13,353 nucleotides of DNA from assembly GCF_900538805.1 (NCBI RefSeq), contig NZ_UPZP01000062.1, positions 1 to 13,353 of the forward strand, given 5' to 3'. Below, piece by piece: positions 1 through 4,516 of the stretch. Within the stretch, counting starts at the first letter, position 1; the number at the start of each line of letters is the position of its first letter. The translations under genes were made by a program, and so were the position numbers. Source of the stretch: an uncultured Dialister sp. (GTDB lineage Bacteria; Bacillota; Negativicutes; Veillonellales; Dialisteraceae). The notes beneath the pieces were generated by a model, which made no database searches, was not told where the DNA came from, and worked only from the letters and a program-made list of their open reading frames with translations.

Positions 1-2
1 CT

Positions 3-89
3 ATGAGCCAAGAATTGTATCAGGCCTTTATGGTCATCATTAATTTTGCTGCTCTGGTGGTCGCCATTATTGCACTTGTTAAAAAGTAG
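3..89 (+). CDS. Small holin-like / TxpA-like membrane toxin peptide (28 aa)
   Basis: This 28-residue ORF begins MSQELYQAFMVIINFAALVV and ends IIALVKK-stop. It has a short polar N-terminus, one hydrophobic span (about residues 9-25) and a Lys-Lys tail. That pattern, including the 'MS...FMVII.FA' run, resembles the Bacillota putative holin-like toxin (Hol-Tox) family and the first half of B. subtilis TxpA, which insert in the cell membrane. The ATG lies 2 nt from the window edge, so the ribosome binding site cannot be seen and a longer N-terminus cannot be excluded. A convergent promoter and terminator on the opposite strand (96-225) would give an RNA complementary to the 3' UTR, as RatA does for txpA. 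Family membership is inferred from pattern only. An ordinary small membrane protein, or the tail of a larger gene, remains possible. Confidence 0.65.
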   Translation: MSQELYQAFMVIINFAALVVAIIALVKK

Positions 90-95
90 CAATTG

Positions 96-116
96 AAAAA
101 AGCCATCCAATGGCTT
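96..116 (-). terminator. Rho-independent terminator of the antisense RNA
   Basis: A 7-bp perfect stem (AAGCCAT/ATGGCTT) with a 3-nt loop runs into six T on the minus strand. There is no T run on the plus-strand side, so it works only for minus-strand transcripts. This argues that a real minus-strand transcript exists here. Confidence 0.6.
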
Positions 117-120
117 GGAA

Positions 121-160
121 GGCTCCTTTCAAATTAATTAAATTCTGAGAGAGCCGTTTT
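121..160 (+). terminator. Weak possible terminator of the toxin mRNA
   Basis: GGCTC (121-125) pairs with GAGCC (151-155), followed by GTTTT. The AT-rich interior (AAATTAATTAAATT) can pair further. It would place the toxin mRNA end inside the region covered by the antisense RNA. The stem is interrupted and the T run is short. Confidence 0.3.
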
Positions 161-196
161 CCAGACCAAGGATGCCAGCTGTCTCTTTCTATGCCC

Positions 197-224
197 ATTA
201 TACCATAGAAAAGGTAAAAAACAA
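197..224 (-). promoter_or_regulatory. Promoter of the antisense RNA
   Basis: Read on the minus strand, TTGTTT (224-219), a 16-nt spacer and TATAAT (202-197). The -10 box is perfect and the -35 box matches consensus at four of six positions. It is the best sigma-A-like promoter in the first 400 bases and points at the toxin-like ORF. Confidence 0.5.
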
Positions 225-250
225 CAGTATTGGTTTTTGATATAAGTGCC

Positions 251-280
251 AATGATAAATGATTTACATACTTTATCATT
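251..280. repeat. AT-rich inverted repeat, 9-bp arms
   Basis: AATGATAAA (251-259) and TTTATCATT (272-280) are perfect reverse complements separated by 12 nt. No T run follows, so it is not a standard terminator. It could be a protein-binding site or an RNA hairpin in the space between the toxin-like locus and the hairpin repeat; no function can be assigned. Confidence 0.4.
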
Positions 281-312
281 ACGCTCTCAGCGCGTTGACC
301 CCTTTATACTGC

Positions 313-399
313 GGCGGAGCCGCCACTGCAGCCCTCAGCCCTGAAAGGGCTGTCAAACCTCCGAACCCTCCGGCCAACGGCCGGTCAATCTTAAGAACC
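313..399. repeat. Hairpin-string repeat, copy A
   Basis: Three small GC-rich hairpins in a row: GGCGG-AG-CCGCC (313-324), CAGCCCT-GAA-AGGGCTG (336-352) and CCGGCC-AAC-GGCCGG (370-384). They are joined by the linkers GTCAAACCTNNGAACC and GTCAATCTTAAGAACC. Copies B (1552-1656) and C (10236-10334) have the same linkers but different stem sequences. Compensatory change in the stems with constant linkers suggests that the fold, not the primary sequence, is kept. It resembles REP/BIME-type repeats in concept but I do not recognise a named family. Confidence 0.6.
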
Positions 400-413
400 T
401 TTTCACTTCAAAG

Positions 414-422
414 TGATACAAT
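414..422 (+). promoter_or_regulatory. Extended -10 promoter of the 3-hydroxyacyl-CoA dehydrogenase gene
   Basis: TGA-TACAAT is a TGn-extended -10 box; I see no good -35. The 12-mer GTGATACAATAT (413-424) recurs exactly at the niaR promoter (1697-1708). A start near 429 leaves a leader holding a GAGCC-GATT-GGCTC hairpin (432-445) before the ribosome binding site. Confidence 0.45.
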
Positions 423-471
423 ATATACAGAGAGCCGATTGGCTCACACTGTCAAAAGGAGGATGAGAGAA

Positions 472-1353
472 ATGGAAATCAGAAAAATTACCATTGCCGG
501 TGCAGGGACCATGGGGTATTCCATGGCGGAGATTTTTGCACGGAAGGGCTATGATGTGATTCTCTGGAACCACCGGGGTGCCACTTTGGAACGGGCAAAG
601 ACGAAGATTGCGCCGGACATGGTGGACCATATTTCCTACACCACGGACCCCGCTGCTTTTAAAGGGCGGGACCTCATTGTGGAAAACATTGTGGAAAATC
701 TGGCGGTGAAGTCGGAATTCCATAAAACCTATTCTCCCATGGCAGACGAAGGGACCATCATCGCCACCAATACCTCCGGCCTTTCCATCAATGCACTGGC
801 AAAGTCGGTGACAAAGCCGGAGCGGTTCCTGGGCATGCACTGGTTCAATCCGCCCACCCTGATTCCCCTCATTGAAATCATCAAGAATGACCGCACAAAG
901 GATGAGGTGGCAAAAACCATTTACCACCTTGCCCTTGCCATCGGAAAGAAACCGGCCATTGTGGAAAAGGATGCCCCCGGCTTTGCGGCCAACCGCATCC
1001 AGCTGGCGGTGATCCGGGAGGCCCTTTCCATGGTGGAAAAGGGAATCATCAGCAAAGAAGGTATTGATTCGGTCATGAAATACGGCCTGGGCTTCCGCTG
1101 GGCCTGCCTGGGCCCCCTGGAAACGGCGGACTTCGGCGGCCTCGACGTATTTGCTCACATCAGCGAATACCTCATGCCGGATTTGGAAGACAGCCATGAA
1201 GTGCCATCCCTTCTGGCAGAAAAGGTGAAGGAAGGGCACCTTGGCGTGAAAACGGGAGAAGGTTTCTACAAGTACGACGGCAATAGGGCGGCGGAAGCGA
1301 CAAAGGAAAGGGACAGGAAACTGAAGGCAGTGTATGAGGCGCTGTATAAGTAA
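472..1353 (+). CDS. 3-hydroxyacyl-CoA (3-hydroxybutyryl-CoA) dehydrogenase family protein
   Basis: A cytosolic oxidoreductase of 293 aa, close to the usual 280-290 aa of bacterial 3-hydroxybutyryl-CoA dehydrogenase, which interconverts acetoacetyl-CoA and 3-hydroxybutyryl-CoA. The N-terminal Rossmann fold carries GAGTMG (10-15). The active site shows Ser102 in TNTSG, His123 in MHWFNPP, Glu135 and Asn174 in GFAANR, so the catalytic His-Glu pair is intact. The C-terminal domain has GLGFRWACLGPLETADFGGLD (split near 206-225) and GVKTGEGFY. The ATG at 472 is chosen because GGAGG (458-462) sits 9 nt upstream; an in-frame ATG at 463 abuts the Shine-Dalgarno. The frame stays open upstream to 259, but that part is repeat sequence. 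The end of beta-2 reads LWNHR, with Asn where NAD enzymes usually have Asp/Glu, so NADP use is possible. The substrate is uncertain; no other beta-oxidation or butyrate genes are nearby. Confidence 0.85.
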   Translation: MEIRKITIAGAGTMGYSMAEIFARKGYDVILWNHRGATLERAKTKIAPDMVDHISYTTDPAAFKGRDLIVENIVENLAVKSEFHKTYSPMADEGTIIATNTSGLSINALAKSVTKPERFLGMHWFNPPTLIPLIEIIKNDRTKDEVAKTIYHLALAIGKKPAIVEKDAPGFAANRIQLAVIREALSMVEKGIISKEGIDSVMKYGLGFRWACLGPLETADFGGLDVFAHISEYLMPDLEDSHEVPSLLAEKVKEGHLGVKTGEGFYKYDGNRAAEATKERDRKLKAVYEALYK

Positions 1354-1356
1354 TTA

Positions 1357-1388
1357 GTTAGCTAGTAAGCTAGTGGGCTGGTGAGCTA
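1357..1388. repeat. 8-bp tandem array, four units
   Basis: Units GTTAGCTA, GTAAGCTA, GTGGGCTG and GTGAGCTA stand head to tail directly after the dehydrogenase stop. They are the same family as the eight-unit array at 9981-10044. Three units contain CTA and their junctions make CTAG, the target duplicated by the adjoining foldback element. Confidence 0.6.
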
Positions 1389-1389
1389 G

Positions 1390-1548
1390 GGAAGCACTGA
1401 TTAATTCACAGAGTCTGCTTTCATAAGAATCTTTATGCACTGCTTCGTCATGGGACTCCTTAAATAGCTTGCTATTCGCGTCATCCCATTCCTTGCATTG
1501 CATAAAATTTCAAGAATGAAAGCAGACGCTGATTTAATCAGCGCTTCC
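1390..1548. mobile_element. MITE-like foldback element with CTAG target duplication
   Basis: CTAG (1386-1389) and CTAG (1549-1552) flank a 159-bp element that begins GGAAGCACTGATTAA and ends TTAATCAGCGCTTCC (one mismatch between the ends). Further in, GTCTGCTTTCAT (1413-1424) pairs with ATGAAAGCAGAC near 1516-1527. TTATGCA/TGCATAA, ATGGG/CCCAT and AATAGC-TT-GCTATT (1463-1476) are nested inside, so the whole element folds into one hairpin. There is no ORF. GGAAG termini and a 4-bp YTAR-type duplication fit a non-autonomous relative of the IS5 group. The termini and duplications are seen; the IS5 link is inference. Confidence 0.7.
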
Positions 1549-1551
1549 CTA

Positions 1552-1656
1552 GGCGGCTATAAACTGTGGCGTCAGCCGCCACCACAACCCTCAGCGGCTT
1601 TGCCGCTGTCAAACCTTAGAACCCTCCGGCCAAAGGCCGGTCAATCTTAAGAACCT
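1552..1656. repeat. Hairpin-string repeat, copy B
   Basis: GGCGGCT (1552-1558) pairs with AGCCGCC (1574-1580); then come CAGCGGC-TTT-GCCGCTG (1592-1608) and CCGGCC-AAA-GGCCGG (1626-1640). The last hairpin and its linker GGTCAATCTTAAGAACC are almost identical to copy A, while the middle hairpin has a different stem sequence that still pairs. As in copy A, a promoter containing GTGATACAATAT lies downstream. Confidence 0.6.
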
Positions 1657-1695
1657 TTTTCCCTTTTTGTGAACCCGGGTCGCAGAGGGGCCCCA

Positions 1696-1713
1696 TGTGA
1701 TACAATATTCACA
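1696..1713 (+). promoter_or_regulatory. niaR promoter (extended -10) with overlapping dyad
   Basis: TGA-TACAAT (1698-1706) is an extended -10 box. It lies inside TGTGA-N8-TCACA (1696-1713), a short dyad that could be an operator for self-repression by the downstream regulator. The predicted start near 1713 leaves only a very short leader before AGAGGTGG and the ATG at 1727. The dyad arms are only 5 bp, so its role is tentative. Confidence 0.4.
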
Positions 1714-1726
1714 AGAGGTGGTTTAC

Positions 1727-2245
1727 ATGGACGGGGAAGAACGGCGGGAGAAAATCCTGGAAATCCTGAAAGGCAGAGATGGCAAAGTGCGGGGAAGCGA
1801 ACTGGCAGACCGGCTGGAGGTGAGCCGCCAGGTCATTGTAGGTGACATGGCCCTTCTGAAGGCCCGGGGACTGCCGGTCATGTCCACACCCCGGGGCTAC
1901 TACCTGGACACAGGCCATCGAGAGGGGTACAGAAAGACCCTGGTGTGCTGCCATGACCGGGCCCGCACGGGTGAAGAACTGGCTTTGATTATTTCTGCCG
2001 GCGGCATGATACACGACGTGTCCGTGGAACACGAAGTCTACGGAACCCTGACCGCCAGCCTGGAAATCAGGAGCCTGGAAGACATGAATGCTTACCTCCA
2101 AAAGATGAAGACAAAGAATGCACCCCTCCTTTCCTCCATCAGTGGAGGTATTCACAGCCATCTGGTGGAAACAAAGGGCAAAGAGGACATGGACAGGGTG
2201 GAAGAAATCCTCCGCAAAGCGGGATTTCTTTATGAAAACAGATAG
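1727..2245 (+). CDS. niaR: NiaR-like niacin-responsive transcription repressor (HTH + 3H domain)
   Basis: A 172-aa DNA-binding protein that by family would repress NAD salvage and niacin uptake genes when niacin is plentiful. Residues about 5-58 form an HTH_11 winged helix (RREKILEILKG, ELADRLEVSRQVIVGDMALL, GYYL). The rest is the 3H domain: His76 (VCCHDR), Glu84, and His143/His145 (GGIHSHLVE). These spacings match the metal ligands described for T. maritima TM1602 (His79, Glu87, His144, His146). The ATG at 1727 has AGAGGTGG 5 nt upstream. A GTG at 1697 in the same frame overlaps the -10 box and is rejected. It is followed after 9 nt by the pseudouridine synthase gene, probably in one operon. 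No NAD or niacin gene lies in the window, so its targets are elsewhere or include itself. Confidence 0.85.
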   Translation: MDGEERREKILEILKGRDGKVRGSELADRLEVSRQVIVGDMALLKARGLPVMSTPRGYYLDTGHREGYRKTLVCCHDRARTGEELALIISAGGMIHDVSVEHEVYGTLTASLEIRSLEDMNAYLQKMKTKNAPLLSSISGGIHSHLVETKGKEDMDRVEEILRKAGFLYENR

Positions 2246-2254
2246 GACGAAACT

Positions 2255-3250
2255 ATGAAATCTTGGATCGTATCACAGACCGAAGCAGGTACCACCACCT
2301 GGAAATATGTGACCCGCCTCCTTCCGGAAGCGGCGGGAGGCCTGCTCCGGAAAAGCATGAGGAAAAAGAACATCACCCTGAACGGGAAAAAGATGGAAGG
2401 AAAAGAAAAACTGGCTGCCGGCGACAGGATAGACATCTGGTTCTCCGATGAAACTATTTCAAAATTTCAGGGGGAAACCAGTAAAACAGAGAAAAAGGGG
2501 ATGACTTTTTTCCCATCCTGCATCCTCTACGAAGATGAAAACGTGCTGGTGCTGAATAAGCCGGCCGGCCTCCTTTCCCAGGGAGACGGCAGCGGCAGCC
2601 CCTCCCTGAATGATGGACTTCTTTCCTATTTAAAAGATGAAATCACCCCGGCCTTCCGTCCCTCCATCTGCAACAGGTTGGACAGAAACACCAGCGGCAT
2701 TGTGCTGGCAGGAAAAAACATGGCCGCCCTGCAGCAGCTGAATGAACTCATCCGCAAGAGGGAAGTCCGGAAAACCTACACTGCCGTCGTTTTCGGCAAA
2801 ACAGAAAAACAGGGCACCTTCAAGGGCTGGATGATAAAAGATGAAATCAAAAATAAGGTCCTTTATCTGGACCATGAAGAAACAGGCGCCAGATCCGTGG
2901 AAACAAGATATGAACAGATGGCAGTGAAAAGATGGGGCAGTGAGCTCTTAAGTGTAGTCAAAGTCCACCTCATCACCGGCCGCTCCCACCAGATCCGCGT
3001 CCACTTCGCCAACGCCGGCCATCCCCTCCTGGGAGATAGGAAATACGGCACAAAAGAGAGCATTGCATTATCTACAGCCTGCCACATCAAAAGGCAGCTC
3101 CTTCACGCCGGAGAAATCCGTTTTCCCGATAACCTTCCTGCGCCGCTCAATGCACTCTCCGGAAAAACATTCACCGCAGATCTGCCGGAGGATATGAAGG
3201 ATTTTATGATTTCGGGAATTAGCGTCAATCACGAAAATGATAAACTATAA
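2255..3250 (+). CDS. RluA-family pseudouridine synthase (RluC/RluD-like)
   Basis: A 331-aa enzyme that isomerises uridine to pseudouridine in rRNA or tRNA. An S4-like RNA-binding segment (about 15-65; LLRKSMRKKNITLNGKKM) precedes the catalytic domain. The catalytic loop is NRLDRNTSG (140-148) with Asp143; the first position is Asn where many relatives have His. LNKPAGLLSQG (100-110) and GRSHQIRVHF (242-251) are the other family signatures. The length is typical for S4-containing RluC/RluD types. The start uses a weak AGGA (2244-2247) 7 nt upstream; coupling to niaR translation is likely because the genes are 9 nt apart. The transcript ends at the terminator at 3261-3291. The exact target uridine cannot be told from sequence. 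Confidence 0.9.
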   Translation: MKSWIVSQTEAGTTTWKYVTRLLPEAAGGLLRKSMRKKNITLNGKKMEGKEKLAAGDRIDIWFSDETISKFQGETSKTEKKGMTFFPSCILYEDENVLVLNKPAGLLSQGDGSGSPSLNDGLLSYLKDEITPAFRPSICNRLDRNTSGIVLAGKNMAALQQLNELIRKREVRKTYTAVVFGKTEKQGTFKGWMIKDEIKNKVLYLDHEETGARSVETRYEQMAVKRWGSELLSVVKVHLITGRSHQIRVHFANAGHPLLGDRKYGTKESIALSTACHIKRQLLHAGEIRFPDNLPAPLNALSGKTFTADLPEDMKDFMISGISVNHENDKL

Positions 3251-3260
3251 ATTATAAAGA

Positions 3261-3291
3261 AAAAAATCAGCTCCCTGGGGGCTGATTTTTT
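3261..3291 (+). terminator. Terminator of the niaR-rluA operon
   Basis: AAAAAATCAGC (3261-3271) pairs with GCTGATTTTTT (3281-3291). The inner CC/GG pairs extend the stem and a T run follows. The A run on the other side makes it usable in both directions. It starts 10 nt after the pseudouridine synthase stop. Confidence 0.8.
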
Positions 3292-3308
3292 CTGTAAAAA
3301 GGCAGCAC

Positions 3309-3380
3309 AAAAACACGGATACAAATCCGTGCCACACAGTATGGCAGACTCATGTTGCAAAGGATGGTATCCGTGTTTTT
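3309..3380 (+). promoter_or_regulatory. Two mutually exclusive hairpins (attenuator-like)
   Basis: AAAAACACGGATAC (3309-3322) is the exact reverse complement of GTATCCGTGTTTTT (3367-3380), giving a 14-bp stem ending in T5. The same 5' arm can instead form CACGGAT-ACAA-ATCCGTG (3314-3331). The three copies of the CACGGAT/ATCCGTG word allow one fold or the other. The design looks like a terminator/antiterminator switch, but no gene follows it on the plus strand for about 1.1 kb, so it may be a remnant or part of a repeat. Confidence 0.4.
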
Positions 3381-3382
3381 GA

Positions 3383-3669
3383 TTGGTTGTGAAGCTTTTT
3401 TACGAATCTGCAGAATCCGTTCCGGCTTCCCTGTGCCCCCGGGAAGTCGGGGAGGAAAATCAGGAACCTGTATACAGGGATTCGTGGTTTTCCTTCTGCC
3501 AAAGCTGCATTCCGGCCGGAATATTCGCGATATACATGACAGATGGGAATAGAATCCTTCCATGGAGTTTCCGGATTTCCTTCTCCATACATTTATATTG
3601 CATAAGCACCCCTTTTTTACAACCTTCCTTAAGAATTTCATTTTGAAAATATGCACAGTCCTGCCCTCC
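3383..3669. other. Intergenic stretch without a supported gene
   Basis: Several overlapping ORFs in different frames occur on both strands, but none shows a recognisable domain. The best candidate is a minus-strand 47-codon frame (3603 to 3460) with AAGGGG 5 nt before its ATG. Its translation (MQYKCMEKEIRKLHGR...) matches nothing I know. A decayed gene is possible. Confidence 0.4.
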
Positions 3670-3904
3670 TGTCATTTCGAGTGGAGCGCATCGGAACCCC
3701 GAGATCTCCGAATGGATTGAGGTTTCCGTGGCACTAATCCTTTGCGTCCCCTTTAGGGGAAGAGGGCCACGAAGTGGCGAAGGGGTGTACGAGGGCCAGC
3801 AGCGAATTGATACTCTTTGCTGACCTGACCGCCGACTGGTATTTACCAGCAAGTGTAACACAATCGACAAGTACCAAGATTCTTTGCTTATGCTTAGAAT
3901 GACA
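3670..3904. repeat. Dispersed intergenic repeat with inverted ends
   Basis: The element opens with TGTCATTTCGAG (3670-3681) and closes with CTTAGAATGACA (3893-3904). The two ends are inverted, sharing TGTCATT and AG. Inside are hairpins CCCC-TTTA-GGGG (3748-3759), GCCAC-GAA-GTGGC (3766-3778) and CTGGT-ATTT-ACCAG (3836-3849). A 20-mer, CCGCCGACTGGTATTTACCA (3829-3848), recurs at 10116-10135, where a shortened copy ends in AAAATGACG. No coding capacity is evident. It looks like a non-autonomous repeat; its mechanism is unknown. Confidence 0.55.
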
Positions 3905-3910
3905 GTGGAC

Positions 3911-3970
3911 GGGAAGAAAAGCACGTAACGCAGGCTCCTTCCCGGAAAGGAGCTGGGCGGAGCCTTGAGG
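3911..3970. repeat. 57-60 bp hairpin repeat, left copy
   Basis: Shares AGCACGTAACGCAGGCTCCTT, then a GGAAAGGAGCTGGGCGGAGCC core (both seen in segments), with 10044-10100 on the far side of the hsd operon, in the same orientation. GCTCCTT pairs with AAGGAGC across CCCGGA, and GGCTCC pairs with GGAGCC further out. A third partial copy (AGCACGTAACGC) starts at 10211. Confidence 0.6.
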
Positions 3971-4383
3971 AACACCAAGAAAATTTATAAAAATATTTTC
4001 CCAGGGGGTCTAAAAATCGAAACTTCTGTGATATTAATAATAGAGGGATGAAAAGACCTCATGAGATGATGTATCCGATTTCCAAACTGCCCTTCTCCAC
4101 ATCCGCGGTAAGGAGAAGGGCAGGGGAATGAAGAAACATCAGGAATTCCATCTTTTCAATCCTCCCTCCTTCTACAATCGGCCGATGATAGACAGAAGGA
4201 AATGCAGTACCAAAAAAAGAAGACAGAAAAGCAATAAGGAAGAGGCCCCATGACTTTCCTCTCTTTAGCGACAAGTATCGAGCAGCACCCACGTAAGTGG
4301 GAGGGCCAAGGCGCGGACGCCGTATCTACTGGTTGAATTTACTTGGAGACTCCCCTGATAGGCTTTTCTGTTTTTTGCGTGGG
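3971..4383. other. Intergenic stretch with small inverted repeats, no supported gene
   Basis: Holds a perfect 10-bp inverted repeat, GCCCTTCTCC/GGAGAAGGGC (about 4089-4122, 13-14 nt loop), and a CCCAC-GTAA-GTGGG hairpin (about 4288-4301). A 27-codon plus-strand frame (4048-4131) and a 77-codon minus frame (4292-4059) lack family resemblance and run through these repeats. I assign no function. Confidence 0.4.
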
Positions 4384-4431
4384 AAAAGGGCAGTGATTTC
4401 TGAATCGAATTCGGAAATTACTGCCCTTTTT
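4384..4431. terminator. Long bidirectional terminator upstream of hsdR
   Basis: AAAAGGGCAGT (4384-4394) pairs with ACTGCCCTTTT (4420-4430), and the stem continues through ATTTC/GAAAT and GAAT/ATTC with wobble pairs, about 20 bp in all. T runs flank both sides. It would insulate the restriction operon from transcription entering from the left. Confidence 0.7.
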
Positions 4432-4440
4432 CTTCTGATA

Positions 4441-4449
4441 TGGTACTAT
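4441..4449 (+). promoter_or_regulatory. Possible extended -10 promoter of the hsd operon
   Basis: TGG-TACTAT is a TGn-extended -10 box just after the terminator, with no evident -35. A start near 4456 gives a leader of about 60 nt to the hsdR ATG. A nearby TATATAG is an alternative -10. Confidence 0.35.
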
Positions 4450-4516
4450 ATAGATTAAGAATATCTATTTGACCACAGCTCGTTTTCAGCATTCCCAATG
4501 ACACGCAGGTGACACC

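Larger units (their letters stand above)
96..190 (-). ncRNA. Candidate antisense antitoxin RNA (RatA-like)
   Basis: On the minus strand a perfect TATAAT (202-197) has a TTGTTT box 16 nt upstream (224-219), predicting a start near 190. A hairpin with a 7-bp perfect stem (AAGCCAT-TGG-ATGGCTT, 116-100) followed by a T run (to 96) predicts the end. The resulting RNA of about 95 nt lies just past the stop codon of the small toxin-like ORF and converges on it, so it would pair with the 3' UTR of that mRNA. In known type I systems (txpA/RatA, bsrG/SR4) such 3' overlap leads to RNase III cleavage. The promoter and terminator are seen directly; the regulatory role is inferred from layout. Confidence 0.5.

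Noticed and set aside
79..279. 66-codon minus-strand ORF next to the toxin-like gene
   Set aside because: It crosses the antisense RNA promoter and terminator and shows no family resemblance; the region is better explained as a non-coding RNA locus.
259..471. N-terminal extension of the 3-hydroxyacyl-CoA dehydrogenase frame
   Set aside because: The extra 71 codons translate hairpin repeats, the promoter and the ribosome binding site; the family starts at the Rossmann beta-strand just after the ATG at 472.
3460..3603. 47-codon minus-strand ORF with AAGGGG before its ATG
   Set aside because: A plausible ribosome binding site exists, but there is no recognised family, no clear promoter, and overlapping frames are equally open. 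It is kept only as a possibility in the intergenic description.
4048..4131. 27-codon plus-strand ORF (MKRPHEMMYPISKLPF...)
   Set aside because: The AGAGGG directly touches the ATG and the frame runs through a perfect inverted repeat, so it is more likely non-coding repeat.
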